NCBI RefSeq assembly: GCF_000981585.1
Contig: NZ_LN831776.1
Span: 2,957,186-3,021,185, forward strand
Direction: 5' to 3'
DNA from: Paenibacillus riograndensis SBR5
GTDB lineage: Bacteria > Bacillota > Bacilli > Paenibacillales > Paenibacillaceae
Length of the DNA: 64,000 nt
Below the pieces are notes generated by a model. The model did no database searches, had not been told where the DNA came from, and saw nothing but the letters and a program-made list of their open reading frames with translations. The position numbers and the translations under genes are program-made. Shown piece after piece: positions 44,538-53,273 of this stretch (within the stretch, counting starts at the first letter, position 1; each line of letters begins with the position of its first letter).

Positions 44538-45572
44538 TTGAATATTGAGATCGGAAAGAAAATAAAAACACTGCGTTTGCAAAAAGGAATGACTCAGGAA
44601 CAACTCGCAGTAAAACTGAATATGTCGTCCCAAGCAGTATCCAAGTGGGAAAACAACGTAACTATGCCCGATATTCAAATTCTTCCTGATTTATCTGTGA
44701 TTTTAGGCGTTACAATTGATGAGCTTTTTGCATTAACCGACGATGTACAGCTGGAACGGATCGGAAATATGATTAGCAATGAACAATTTATATCAGAAGA
44801 TGATTTTAACTATGCTGAGCAATTTCTTATAGAGAAAATGAATGATGACAGCCAAAAATCGCCATGCCTTACGCTGCTGGCTCAGTTGCACATTCATCGC
44901 TCAGATGAGCACCGTGAATGGGCCGCCCGTTATGCCAAAGAGGCATTGATATTAGCTCCAGACAGCAAAAGTAATCATAACGCTTTGCGGGATGCAGAGC
45001 ATGGCGTCATTTTTGACTGGAACTATTCCAACCGCCATAAGCTCATAGAGTATTATCAAAATTTCGTGCTGAATCACCCCGAGTACTGGCAGGCTTATGT
45101 TTGGCTTTTGAACTACCTGATTGCAGACGGCAGATGTATTGAAGCAAAAGCAGTTCTGGAACAATTAAACCAAATCCATCCCGGTCATTTATATCAAAAA
45201 TATGGAGGTCTGATATGCAAGGAAGAAGGTGACTTAACTCAGGCCTTGGCACTCTGGGAGCAAATGACTGAACTGTACCCTGAGGATTGGCTTGCGGTCT
45301 CCTCCAGAGGAGACTGTATGGCTAAACTTTGCAGATACGACGAAGCTATAGAATATTACGCCAAAGGCCACGAGCTTCAGCCAAATCCCAAATATACAGA
45401 TTCATTCGAAGCCATCTCGCATATCTACAAAATTCAGGGAAAATATGATAAATCCATTGAGATGCTCCAGGAAATCATTGCTCTATTGGAAAGTGACTGG
45501 AACATCACAGAAGGCAAGACAGTTGATTTTTATCATAGAGAAATAGAAAATCTAAAGATCATGCTGGCATAA
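44538..45572 (+). CDS. XRE-family HTH regulator with TPR-like domain
   Basis: The 344-residue protein begins with an XRE/Cro helix-turn-helix (IKTLRLQKGMTQEQLAVKLN, MSSQAVSKWENNVTMPDIQ). About 250 residues of helical repeats follow, with TPR features (ALALWEQMTELYPEDW, YDEAIEYYAKGHELQPNPKY, GKYDKSIEMLQEII). In Bacillota this architecture is typical of peptide- or stress-responsive regulators. The TTG start follows GGAGGTTAGCTAA. The MITE-like element lies 28 nt upstream and may carry the promoter region. Confidence 0.88.
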   Translation: MNIEIGKKIKTLRLQKGMTQEQLAVKLNMSSQAVSKWENNVTMPDIQILPDLSVILGVTIDELFALTDDVQLERIGNMISNEQFISEDDFNYAEQFLIEKMNDDSQKSPCLTLLAQLHIHRSDEHREWAARYAKEALILAPDSKSNHNALRDAEHGVIFDWNYSNRHKLIEYYQNFVLNHPEYWQAYVWLLNYLIADGRCIEAKAVLEQLNQIHPGHLYQKYGGLICKEEGDLTQALALWEQMTELYPEDWLAVSSRGDCMAKLCRYDEAIEYYAKGHELQPNPKYTDSFEAISHIYKIQGKYDKSIEMLQEIIALLESDWNITEGKTVDFYHREIENLKIMLA

Positions 45573-45733
45573 CCCGTTTAATTTGCTGAAGAAGATGACG
45601 TAGCAGACTGCGCCTGCTGATGTTCCGGTTCTATATTAACAACAAATGTCACATTAACTTATGCGGCGAACCTGTATAATTTGTAGGGTTGACCTTAGCG
45701 GGAGACATCTTACTTTCAGGAGGAATACAGAGC

Positions 45734-46687
45734 ATGAGCATGAAATATAAATCACTGGAGCTGGATAAACCGCTGACTTATGAGCTGGAGGGGCTGGAGG
45801 TCGGGGTAACCTCGAACTGCAATTTCCGCTGCGATTACTGCTGCGCATATAACAGAAATGACGGACAGAGCATCAAAGGCAAAGAAGTGGTCCGCATTCT
45901 GGAGGAGCTGCCGAATCTTAAGCGGGTTCGTCTCTCTGGAGGAGAAGTCACCCTCAAATTCGAAGATTGTGTGGAAATTGTCAGCTACTGCACCTCCCGG
46001 GGCATTCAGACCCAGTTGAATTCCAATGGAAGCCTTCTGAACGCAGAGCGGATTGAACAGCTGGAGAAGGCCGGGCTGACCACGATCCATATTTCCTTCA
46101 ACTTTACAACCGCCGAGGCGTTTTCACGTTATTATAATATCCATACCAGCATCTATGACAAAATCAGAGAGAACATCACGATGTTCGCCAAAACCAGTGT
46201 GGATGTAGTCCTGGAAACGCTGCTGTTCAATGAGACACAGGATAAGATGCAGGAGATCAGCGACCATGTCTATGCGATGGGGGTTAGAACCCACGAAATC
46301 CAGAACAGCATTATTATGGGTCATACCGGCTGGAAGGCGATTGCGGCCCGCGAACAACTGAAGAACGCCGTAAACGAGCTGATTGCCCGTAAAAAAGAGG
46401 ATACGACCCTCTATTTCACCTGCATGGACCGTTTTATGGAGCAACTGGGCTTTCAGGAGCAGCCCGGGGTATATTTCCCGCACTGCATTGAAGGCAAGAA
46501 GCAGCTTCACCTGCACGGCAATGGGGATATTCTGATCTCTGAGCTGTGCCACCCGGTCATTATCGGCAATATCTATAAAGGCACCTCGTTAAAAGACCTT
46601 TACAGCAATATGCCTGCACCGCTTTCCGATTTCCTTGACAAGCTTCCTTGCCCGGCACTAGATGCCCTGTTCCCGCAGGAAGTATAA
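45734..46687 (+). CDS. Radical SAM protein
   Basis: A 317-residue enzyme with the [4Fe-4S]-SAM motif Cys29-x3-Cys33-x2-Cys36 (SNCNFRCDYCC), the GGE-like SAM-binding motif (VRLSGGEVTL) and barrel strands typical of the MoaA/SPASM group. The C-terminal part (HCIEGKKQ, ISELCHPVIIGN, LPCPALD) contains further cysteines that could bind an auxiliary cluster, but it lacks a full SPASM pattern. The reaction is unknown. No small precursor-peptide ORF with a ribosome-binding site is evident upstream or downstream. ATG 45734 follows AGGAGG at 10 nt; longer upstream starts have no SD. Confidence 0.82.
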   Translation: MSMKYKSLELDKPLTYELEGLEVGVTSNCNFRCDYCCAYNRNDGQSIKGKEVVRILEELPNLKRVRLSGGEVTLKFEDCVEIVSYCTSRGIQTQLNSNGSLLNAERIEQLEKAGLTTIHISFNFTTAEAFSRYYNIHTSIYDKIRENITMFAKTSVDVVLETLLFNETQDKMQEISDHVYAMGVRTHEIQNSIIMGHTGWKAIAAREQLKNAVNELIARKKEDTTLYFTCMDRFMEQLGFQEQPGVYFPHCIEGKKQLHLHGNGDILISELCHPVIIGNIYKGTSLKDLYSNMPAPLSDFLDKLPCPALDALFPQEV

Positions 46688-46698
46688 TCCTTCGCAAT

Positions 46699-46752
46699 CA
46701 GCGGGAAATAGAAGGGACATTTATGGTGTGAAACATATAAATTATATCTTAA
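46699..46752 (+). repeat. GTGAAA...TATAAA intergenic element, copy A
   Basis: The copy starts with CAGCGGGAAATAGAAGG and continues to GGTGTGAAACATATAAA. It matches copies B-D in the tail but lacks the GGACGG hairpin at its head. It lies between the radical SAM stop codon and its terminator. Confidence 0.7.
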
Positions 46753-46787
46753 ACAAGACCGCAGCCGGGTGCTGCGGTCTTGTTTTT
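46753..46787 (+). terminator. Terminator of the radical SAM gene
   Basis: ACAAGACCGCAG (46753-46764) and CTGCGGTCTTGT (46772-46783) form a perfect 12-bp stem with a seven-base loop, followed by TTTTT. Confidence 0.9.
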
Positions 46788-47506
46788 AAGATTTATACGG
46801 GTAAGCAATTGTATAGGAAATGCGGACAGAGGAGCCCTTATTTTGCCAAAAATCTTGCTTTTTTAGCAGTTACGGACTCAGGAGCCGTTATAACGTTCGA
46901 TGGAGCCTGGAACAGAGGGGAAAGGGACAAATAGGGCATCTCAGTCCGCATAACCTTCTGAACCGTCTGAATCGGCAAGAATAAAGGCTCTCCTGTCCGC
47001 AACGGCTGCGGATCGATCGTGAAGGAAGCACAACGGTCCCTTCAGCATGCCCCTTTCCTTCTGGAGCTGTGGGGAATCCCTGCGGCCGTAAGCCTAATGT
47101 TGTTTTCATACGCCAGTTTTTCCACTTAAATCGTTACAGTAGGATTTAAGAGGAGCCGTTCTCCAGATAACCTAGATCCAAGACGGCTGTACTGTCCCGT
47201 GGGGGGATGACACAGCCGTTTTTTTCTTGGCTTCCTGTGGTCAATGTTGCCCATAGCTTAGCAATGAAACAAGCACCTGCGCCGGGAGATATTCTAGGCG
47301 AGGTGCCAGTTTAGGGTTTGCTTATCCTGCTAAAAACTTAAAACTATAGACCTAGATTTCGACAAAATGCGATAATATATCCTAATTTTCTCCATGTAAT
47401 ATTCACTATTCAAGGCTTAAATCCGATAATTATTGTAATAAATGTTACTGCTTAAAGATGAGAACAGAATTACCTAGGAAATCAGGACGGAAGGATGTAG
47501 AAGAAG
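46788..47506. other. Intergenic region without a supported gene
   Basis: No frame here looks protein-coding. It shares pieces with the 10.0-10.4 kb gap (TTGTATAGGAAA; TAGATCCAAGACGGCTG at 47173-47189) and has one TTTTTCCACTT copy (47117-47127) followed by a terminator-like hairpin. The promoter of the chemoreceptor must lie in the AT-rich part after 47330, but no clear match to SigA or SigD promoters is visible. Confidence 0.55.
47183..47226 (+). terminator. Orphan terminator-like hairpin
   Basis: ACGGCTGT (47183-47190) pairs with ACAGCCGT (47212-47219), followed by TTTTTTT. No gene ends near it on this strand. It belongs to the repeat-bearing stretch and may end an unseen short transcript. 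Confidence 0.55.
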
Positions 47507-49540
47507 ATGAAGATTCGGATGAAGCTATCGGTATTGATGATCGTCGTTACACTGATTTCTACAGTATTAATGGGGGCTTTTACGTACAGCAAATCCACAC
47601 GGACCATTCTCAATCTGACCGAAACCTCCATGGCACAGGTGAATACAAACAAAGCACAGACCATCGAAGCGATGATAGACAAAGAAAAGCGCAGCATGGA
47701 GCTTGTTGCGGGTGAATCGGAAATTGCCGAGCTGCTGCTGAATTCCGCAAGCGGAGGTCTTGCCAGCGGGGACCCGCTTCGGGCCGAGGTGAATGCCAAG
47801 TTTCAGCAGATGGTGAAGAATGCGGGCAATCTGGAGCATATATTTGTGGCCGATATGAAAGGAATAGGGATTGCGGACAGCGATACCAAGCTCATAGGAG
47901 CGGATTTCAGCGAAAGAAATTATACGAAAAATGTGCTCAAAACCGCCGGGCCGGTCGTCAGTGAAACGCTGAAGTCCAAATCTACAGGCGCGTATGTCCT
48001 CGCTTTTATACATCCGGTGATGAGCGGCGGCAAAATGATCGGTTTCGTGGGTTCAGCCGTCAACGCGAACAGCATTATTAAATATTTGGCCGATGCCAAG
48101 GTGGCGAATGCGCCTTCCTCCTATGCCTATCTTGTGGATGAGACAGGCAATATTTTGTACCATCCCGATGAAGCCAAGATCGGATCACCGCTGGAGAACG
48201 CACAGATGAAAGCAGTTGTGGAACGGGTGAAGGCTGGTGAGACAGTAGCTGACGGGAATGTAGAATATACCTTCAACGGCGCGGAGAAAAAAGCAGCGTT
48301 CACCGTTTTGCCGGAAACGAAATGGACACTGGTGCTCACCGGTGATATTGATGAGGTGATGAAGCCGGTCAACAACATGACGAACTTTATTATTCTGCTG
48401 GGACTCGGGAGCCTGCTGCTGACCTTGCTGGTAGGCATCTCTGTGGCTACACGGATTTCTTCGCCGATCATTAAGCTGACAGAGCTAATTAACCGTACGG
48501 CAGAACTGGATCTCAAATATGATACACAATATGAGTACCTGACCAAAAATAAAGATGAGACCGGTACGATCGCCAAAGCGATGTTCCATACACGGGCTGT
48601 GCTGCGGGAAATGGCCGGCAGTCTGGTTACGATCTCCACCAAGGTGCTGGACAATGCGGAGACGCTGGAGAAGCTGTCCATTGACGTGCGGGAGAATGCC
48701 CATGACAACTCGGCGACTACAGAGCAGCTGTCGGCAGGTATGGAGGAGACGGCGGCCTCTACCCAGGAGATGACAGCGGCGATTCATGAGGTTGAGAACA
48801 ATGTCCGGGTGATCTCCGGACGTGTTAAGGAAGGTGCTGGTGTATCTGTACAGATCACCGAACGGGCTCTGGCGCTGCAGCATGATGCCACCGAGTCCAT
48901 CAGCAATACCCGGGAAATCTATGATTCGGTAAAAGTGGAAATGCAAAAAGCGATTGAGCAGTCAGACTCCATTCATGAAATCAACGTCCTCGCCGATACG
49001 ATCCTTTCCATCACCAGCCAGACCAACCTGCTGGCGCTGAATGCGGCGATAGAGGCGGCGCGGGCCGGAGAAGCGGGCCGGGGATTTGCCGTGGTGGCGG
49101 GGGAAATCCGCAAGCTGGCAGAGAAATCCTCTGAAACGGCAGCCGGCATTCAGGACGTTGTCAAAAATGTTTACTCTTCCGTGGAACAGATGAAAGGGAA
49201 TTCCGAGGCAATCCTGGACTTTATTGATCAGAATGTGCTGGGAGATTATGAGCGTCTAGCGGAGGTCAGCGAGCAGTACAACAGTGACGCCACAGCGATT
49301 AATGGGCTGATGAGCCAGTTCGAGGAAGCTGCCGACCATCTGAGCGAGACAGTGTCCAGCATTGCTATTGCCGTCAACGAGGTTGCAACTACCGTCAATG
49401 AAGGTGCGGTCGGGGTGCAGGACATTGCTGTGAAAACTGCGGATATCGTAGAAAAAACCTTCCACGAAGCAAAAATGGCTGATGAGAATACACAAAGCGC
49501 CAAAGAAATGCAGCGGCTGGTGGAACAATTCAAAATATAA
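47507..49540 (+). CDS. Methyl-accepting chemotaxis protein with dCache-type sensor
   Basis: A 677-residue chemoreceptor. TM1 is [20 protein letters not shown]. It is followed by about 250 residues of extracytoplasmic sensor with the two-lobed Cache pattern ([59 protein letters not shown]). TM2 is [25 protein letters not shown] linker and the signalling coiled coil follow, with the tip [19 protein letters not shown] (around residue 505). dCache domains usually bind amino acids or other small metabolites; the ligand is not readable. GGAAGGATG lies upstream of the ATG. It is a monocistronic gene with its own terminator. Confidence 0.93.
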   Translation: MKIRMKLSVLMIVVTLISTVLMGAFTYSKSTRTILNLTETSMAQVNTNKAQTIEAMIDKEKRSMELVAGESEIAELLLNSASGGLASGDPLRAEVNAKFQQMVKNAGNLEHIFVADMKGIGIADSDTKLIGADFSERNYTKNVLKTAGPVVSETLKSKSTGAYVLAFIHPVMSGGKMIGFVGSAVNANSIIKYLADAKVANAPSSYAYLVDETGNILYHPDEAKIGSPLENAQMKAVVERVKAGETVADGNVEYTFNGAEKKAAFTVLPETKWTLVLTGDIDEVMKPVNNMTNFIILLGLGSLLLTLLVGISVATRISSPIIKLTELINRTAELDLKYDTQYEYLTKNKDETGTIAKAMFHTRAVLREMAGSLVTISTKVLDNAETLEKLSIDVRENAHDNSATTEQLSAGMEETAASTQEMTAAIHEVENNVRVISGRVKEGAGVSVQITERALALQHDATESISNTREIYDSVKVEMQKAIEQSDSIHEINVLADTILSITSQTNLLALNAAIEAARAGEAGRGFAVVAGEIRKLAEKSSETAAGIQDVVKNVYSSVEQMKGNSEAILDFIDQNVLGDYERLAEVSEQYNSDATAINGLMSQFEEAADHLSETVSSIAIAVNEVATTVNEGAVGVQDIAVKTADIVEKTFHEAKMADENTQSAKEMQRLVEQFKI

Positions 49541-49631
49541 TGCAGTTAATGCAATCTTTAGCCAGTTTTCATTAGGATTTAAGCTTGCAGGGGTATATTA
49601 AATCTATACCCCCCTTTAATATAGTATTTGG

Positions 49632-49662
49632 CCCCGCCGGTTGCCGGCGGGGTTCTTTTTTT
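49632..49662 (+). terminator. Terminator after the dCache chemoreceptor
   Basis: CCCCGCCGG (49632-49640) and CCGGCGGGG (49644-49652) form a 9-bp GC-rich stem with a TTG loop, followed by TTCTTTTTTT. Confidence 0.9.
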
Positions 49663-49730
49663 GGCAATCCGGCAGCAGCATTACGACCCGGATTTTTGGT
49701 CCATAATGTTACCAAGGGGTGTGGATCAAA

Positions 49731-51062
49731 ATGAGGGATTATTTGCCGAGGCCGGAGGCATATGTATATGAAGAGCTGCATGAGCTGCCGGGCAATCCGG
49801 GCCGGGAATTCGGGTCGAAGGCGCAGAATCAACGTGTCCCGGATCACGGAAATTTGCGTAAGAATGACCAAGTACAGTTGCTGCAGGAGAGCTTTTTGCT
49901 GCAAATGGTTCGGGACGATTGGCCTAATCTCACAGTGATTAGGGAGCGTCTGCAGCAGCTAGGGCTGGCCCCGCTGGCGGCAGATGATCTGAGGCTGCAG
50001 TGTGCAGCGGCAGAGATGAGAATGACATCAGAGATATCGGCAGACCGCCGGGAACGCCGGAACCTGCTGAATCTGGCTTTTCAGAAGCTCTGCCGGGAAA
50101 CGTCCTCTGATTATAAAGGAATTTATCCGTTTGGCAGCGTTGCAGATTCGGCAATGATGTATTTTCTTGTGATCCTGAAACCGGGAGCGGAGCATGTCCG
50201 GAAGACCCGGCGGTTCATGGAGCAGCTGAATCACAGCGTTGCCAGTGAACTGAAGATGGAATGTGTGAGCGGGATTGGCGGGGAAGTGAAGGGACTGAAA
50301 CGGCTGAAGAACAGCTATGCCTCCTGCATGTTGCCCTGGACCCGGAGCGGCAGCGGTAAGGAAGGGGACGTGCGTTACCGTGACCTGGAATTGGCCCCGG
50401 CCTTTACTCCGGAGATTGAACGAAAGCTGAAGCGGGCAATCGAAAATCCCGACATGCACGGCTTCCGCCAGCAGCTGGACAGCCTGATGAACAACGAAAG
50501 AGATACACCTGTTGTTACTTTTCTGGCCCTCAGGCTGGTATTGCTGCTTGCCTCCATTGCCAAAAAGTTTGAGCTGGGCAGTTCCTCATTGCAGAGGTAC
50601 ATCTGGAACTCCCGGATGCCCATTGTCAATGCCCGCTCGCACGATGAGGTACGGAGGTTACTGGATGAGCTGGCGCAGCTTGTGATGGAAGAAGTGAAGA
50701 AGGTCCGCTTCTCAGACGGCTGGCACCTTATTGAGGCCGTCCGGAAATATGCCGGGGAGAATTTCTGCTGCAGGCTGGAGATATCCTCCCTGGCAGAGAT
50801 GTTTTACTTGAATGAGGCCGATTTGCCAAGACAGTTCAAGCAGCATGTCGGCATAACCTTCAGCGACTACATTACCAAGCTGCGGATGACCAAGGCAGAA
50901 CAGCTGCTGCAGGATAACGGGCTCAAAGTGGGCGATATTGCCAGGCTTGCCGGATATTCCGGCTTCAGCGGCTTCAGCACCGCTTTCAAAAAATACAGCG
51001 GCCAAAGCCCCAAAGAATACCGGGAACGGTTATCGCAGGGGCGTGCGGCCAGAGGCTGCTGA
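49731..51062 (+). CDS. AraC-family regulator (YesN-like without receiver)
   Basis: A regulator of about 443 residues. The C-terminal 100 residues are a double helix-turn-helix of the AraC type (LEISSLAEMFYLNEADLPRQ, FKQHVGITFSDYITKLRMTK, AEQLLQDNGLKVGDIARLAG, SGQSPKEYRERL). The upstream 330 residues resemble the middle region of YesN-like response regulators, but no receiver domain with a phosphoacceptor Asp precedes it. No kinase is adjacent. ATG 49731 is chosen because GTG 49719 abuts the AAGGGG SD; both are possible. Confidence 0.82.
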   Translation: MRDYLPRPEAYVYEELHELPGNPGREFGSKAQNQRVPDHGNLRKNDQVQLLQESFLLQMVRDDWPNLTVIRERLQQLGLAPLAADDLRLQCAAAEMRMTSEISADRRERRNLLNLAFQKLCRETSSDYKGIYPFGSVADSAMMYFLVILKPGAEHVRKTRRFMEQLNHSVASELKMECVSGIGGEVKGLKRLKNSYASCMLPWTRSGSGKEGDVRYRDLELAPAFTPEIERKLKRAIENPDMHGFRQQLDSLMNNERDTPVVTFLALRLVLLLASIAKKFELGSSSLQRYIWNSRMPIVNARSHDEVRRLLDELAQLVMEEVKKVRFSDGWHLIEAVRKYAGENFCCRLEISSLAEMFYLNEADLPRQFKQHVGITFSDYITKLRMTKAEQLLQDNGLKVGDIARLAGYSGFSGFSTAFKKYSGQSPKEYRERLSQGRAARGC

Positions 51063-51092
51063 CGGGGAGTGTTTGCATCTCCCTATCAATGG

Positions 51093-51332
51093 TACAATAA
51101 GGAAAAGGTATGTTTCATACCCACCGGATATAGAAGGGAGGATGAGGATGAGTATGAGTATGAGAAGATTAGGGTTCCGCTCTATGCAAGGTCTATGGAT
51201 GAACAACAATGGCGGTTGTTTGCATAGAGCGGGAAGCATAACACCGCTATAATAGCCTGCAAGAGTAACGTTGTTCATCCTGTAGACTTTGCCACCTTAA
51301 AAAGTTTATTAATTTTAAGGAGCGGAGCTGCG
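51093..51332 (+). promoter_or_regulatory. Structured leader of the CD3324-family gene (possible pseudoknot, SD-sequestering hairpin)
   Basis: An extended -10 (TGGTACAAT, TACAAT at 51093-51098) would start a transcript of about 230 nt before the gene. Three structures are visible. CCGCTCTATGCAA (51177-51189) pairs with TTGCATAGAGCGG (51220-51232), 13 bp. Loop bases GGATGAACAAC (51197-51207) are complementary to GTTGTTCATCC (51270-51280), 11 bp, which would make a pseudoknot. CCTTAAAA (51295-51302) pairs with TTTTAAGG (51313-51320), which overlaps the AAGGAG SD (51317-51322) of the gene at 51333. A small ORF with its own SD lies across the first hairpin. Confidence 0.6.
51148..51252 (+). CDS. 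Candidate 34-aa leader ORF
   Basis: The reading frame MSMSMRRLGFRSMQGLWMNN ends at a TAA at 51250-51252. A strong AGAAGGGAGG SD ends 6 nt before ATG 51148; in-frame ATGs also occur at 51142, 51154 and 51160. It runs through both arms of the 13-bp hairpin of the leader, so translating ribosomes would unfold it. No family is recognised. It could be chance, but SD, spacing and position are good. Confidence 0.4.
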   Translation: MSMSMRRLGFRSMQGLWMNNNGGCLHRAGSITPL

Positions 51333-51599
51333 ATGAAATATGTTAACGCGGATATAGTATTGCCGGAAGATTTGCTGAAGGAAGTCCAGAAATATATACA
51401 TGGCGGGATGCTCTACGTGCCAAAGCCGGAAGGGATAAAGGCCAAATGGGGCGAGAACTCCGGCGGCAGAGCCTATCTGACCCACAGGAATAATGAGATT
51501 CGTAAGCAGTATAGGGCTGGGCTCGGCATTGAGCATCTGGCAGAACAATTCTGCCTCTCCTGCGACAGCATCAAAAAAATCGTCTATGGCAAGAAATAG
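51333..51599 (+). CDS. CD3324 family protein (small putative HTH protein)
   Basis: The 88-residue protein matches the CD3324 family of Bacillota: MKYVNADIVLPEDLLKEVQK, YVPKPEGIKAKWGE and IRKQYRAGLGIEHLAEQFCL with SCDSIKKIVYGKK at the end. The last 35 residues look like a helix-turn-helix (IEHLAEQFCLSCDSIKKIV). The function of the family is unknown. The AAGGAGCGG SD is predicted to be inside a hairpin, and the gene has a long structured leader. A terminator follows. Confidence 0.85.
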   Translation: MKYVNADIVLPEDLLKEVQKYIHGGMLYVPKPEGIKAKWGENSGGRAYLTHRNNEIRKQYRAGLGIEHLAEQFCLSCDSIKKIVYGKK

Positions 51600-51611
51600 A
51601 CGGCTGCAAAG

Positions 51612-51646
51612 GCCGCATCGGATGTTTGTTCCGGTGCGGCTTGTTT
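51612..51646 (+). terminator. Terminator after the CD3324-family gene
   Basis: GCCGCATCGGA (51612-51622) pairs with TCCGGTGCGGC (51630-51640) with one G-U, followed by TTGTTT. Confidence 0.8.
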
Positions 51647-51710
51647 AGCATGTCAGATAGTATATATTGGGGTTTTGGGTGCCGCGCAAAGTGCAATGAT
51701 ATAGATTGAG

Positions 51711-52991
51711 TTACCTGGCAAGCTTTGCAATAGCTTCTTCCACCGTAAGCAGCTCCTCGCTTTGCTGCGACATATCCTTGAGCCGGAGCTTGCCTTCGGC
51801 CGCTTCGCTCTCCCCGACTAGAATGACGTAGCGGATACCTTTCGTGTTCGCTGCGGCCAGCGTTTTCTTCAGCTTGCGTTTCCCGGTATCCACAGCAGTA
51901 CGGATGCCGGCAGCACGGATGGCAGCGGCTGCTGTCAAGGCCTGCGGCATACACTCTCCGACGGGTATGACCAGCACCCCTGATGTTTCCACACGGACAG
52001 CCCGTTCGCCAAGCAGAGCCATAATCGACTCCATGCCGAAGGAAATGCCCACCGTGGGATATTCGATGTCCTCGCGCCCCACCAGCTTTCCGATGATCGA
52101 GTCATATCGGCCTCCGCCGCCAAGGCTGGAAGTGTAGGCACCGGAAGCATCGAAGATCTCGTATACCGTCCCTGTGTAGAAGGACAGGCCCCGTGACAGA
52201 AAAGGATCGAAGACGCAGGTCTCCGCGAGTCCAACCGCCGCGATCAGCCGCTGCAGAGCCAGCACCTCCAGAGCACCCGGTTCCCCGCCCAGTCCATAGT
52301 TCTCCGCCAGCTCTTCAAAAGATGGAGCATCCATGTCCAGCAGCTCCGCGAGCGCACTTACAGCAGCCGGAGCCACGCCTTTCCCTTCAAGCTCCGCGAG
52401 CACGCCGCGGCTGCCGATTTTGGCCAGCTTGTCGAGCGTCAGCATCACTGAGAGATGCTCCCCCGCAGGCACGCCAACCGCCGTCAGAATTTCCCCGAGA
52501 AACCGCCGGTTGTTCCATTTCAGGGTGACGGCAATCTCCAGTCTGCGGAAGGCTTCCGCCGCAAGCTGCATCAGCTCGGCTTCTCCCTGCGGCCCGGCAA
52601 TCCCCACCACATCGGCGTCGCATTGCAGGAATTCGCGCAGGCGGCCTTTTTTGACCGGTCCATCGCGGAATACCTTGCCGATCTCATAGCGCTTGTAAGG
52701 AAATTCAATGCCCGGATTCAGGGCGATCACTTTGGCAAAAGGAATCGTCAGATCGTAGCGCAGTCCAAGCTGTCGGCCGCCCTGATCGGTAAGCTGATAC
52801 ATCTCGCGCAAAATCTCATCGCCTCCCGCATATTTGGAGGTCAGCAGCTCCAGCTCATTCAGCAGGGTGGTATCCATGGATTCAAAGTCATAGAGTTCAA
52901 ACAGTTCGCTCAGCGTAGAGCGGACCTTCTGGCGGATGGCCTGCTCCCGGCCGAAATAATCATAGGTTCCTTTGACGTTCTGCATAATCAT
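51711..52991 (-). CDS. hisS: Histidine--tRNA ligase
   Basis: A class II aminoacyl-tRNA synthetase of about 426 residues. The N-terminal VKGTYDYFGREQAIRQKVRS and motif 2 region RYEIGKVFRDGPVKKGRLRE, then FLQCDADVVG, are HisRS-like. The histidine-binding motif appears as DPFLSRGLSFYTGTVYEIFD, motif 3 as YPTVGISFGMESI, and the C-terminal anticodon-binding domain starts at GVLVIPVGE. It charges tRNA-His. The sequence is somewhat divergent from the main Bacillus HisS, so it may be a second copy. ATG 52991 has AAGGAA 9 nt upstream; ATG 52985 is also possible. A long leader with attenuator features precedes it. Confidence 0.92.
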   Translation of the reverse strand: MIMQNVKGTYDYFGREQAIRQKVRSTLSELFELYDFESMDTTLLNELELLTSKYAGGDEILREMYQLTDQGGRQLGLRYDLTIPFAKVIALNPGIEFPYKRYEIGKVFRDGPVKKGRLREFLQCDADVVGIAGPQGEAELMQLAAEAFRRLEIAVTLKWNNRRFLGEILTAVGVPAGEHLSVMLTLDKLAKIGSRGVLAELEGKGVAPAAVSALAELLDMDAPSFEELAENYGLGGEPGALEVLALQRLIAAVGLAETCVFDPFLSRGLSFYTGTVYEIFDASGAYTSSLGGGGRYDSIIGKLVGREDIEYPTVGISFGMESIMALLGERAVRVETSGVLVIPVGECMPQALTAAAAIRAAGIRTAVDTGKRKLKKTLAAANTKGIRYVILVGESEAAEGKLRLKDMSQQSEELLTVEEAIAKLAR

Positions 52992-53010
52992 TAACCCCGT
53001 TTCCTTTTTT

Positions 53011-53104
53011 TTAAAATATAAGAAAGTATAAGTTTCACACAATACTTTATCCTTATATTTCTCGCTGAAACGGATACCGTCCTTTTAAGGACGGTATCCG
53101 TTTC
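53011..53104 (-). repeat. GTGAAA...TATAAA intergenic element, copy B, with 18-bp hairpin head
   Basis: On the minus strand the copy begins with GAAACGGATACCGTCCTT, a 2-nt spacer and the exact reverse complement (53104-53067). It continues with CAGCGAGAAATATAAGG and TGTGTGAAACTTATA, and ends in TTATATTTTAAA next to the hisS SD. It aligns with copy C (55535-55622) over the head and tail. Confidence 0.75.
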
Positions 53105-53118
53105 TGCTTGGCTCTGTA

Positions 53119-53154
53119 CAAATAAAAAATGCGCCGGACCTCTTGGTCCCGCGC
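53119..53154 (-). terminator. Intrinsic terminator inside the hisS leader
   Basis: On the minus strand GCGCGGGACC (53154-53145), loop AAGA and GGTCCGGCGC (53140-53131) form a 10-bp stem with one mismatch, followed by ATTTTTTATTT. It lies between the leader peptide and hisS on the same strand. Confidence 0.82.
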
Positions 53155-53219
53155 GCAAATATGCGGCAGGGAGGCCAAACGCAAAATGCGTCAGCCCTCC
53201 CTGGAAAATGTCAGGAGTG

Positions 53220-53273
53220 CTAACGCTGCTTGTGGTGATGCTGCCGATTCAGTATGATAGTTATGCTGTTCAT
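53220..53273 (-). CDS. hisS leader peptide with three consecutive His codons
   Basis: The 17-residue peptide is MNSITIILNRQHHHKQR. The His codons CAT CAC CAC are at 53240-53232. AAAGGAT (53289-53283) lies 9 nt before the ATG. The promoter is near-consensus and about 30 nt further upstream. Size, His run near the C-terminus, position before a terminator and alternative hairpins match the organisation of HisL-type leader peptides of enterobacterial his operons, although the sequence itself is unrelated. Confidence 0.75.
   Translation of the reverse strand: MNSITIILNRQHHHKQR

Noticed and set aside
45573..45733. RiPP precursor peptide upstream of the radical SAM gene
   Set aside because: No short frame with a ribosome-binding site and a plausible leader/core was found in the gap.
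46888..47109. A 73-codon minus-strand frame in the 46.8-47.5 kb gap
   Set aside because: Composition looks random, there is no SD, and it lies in repeat-bearing intergenic DNA.
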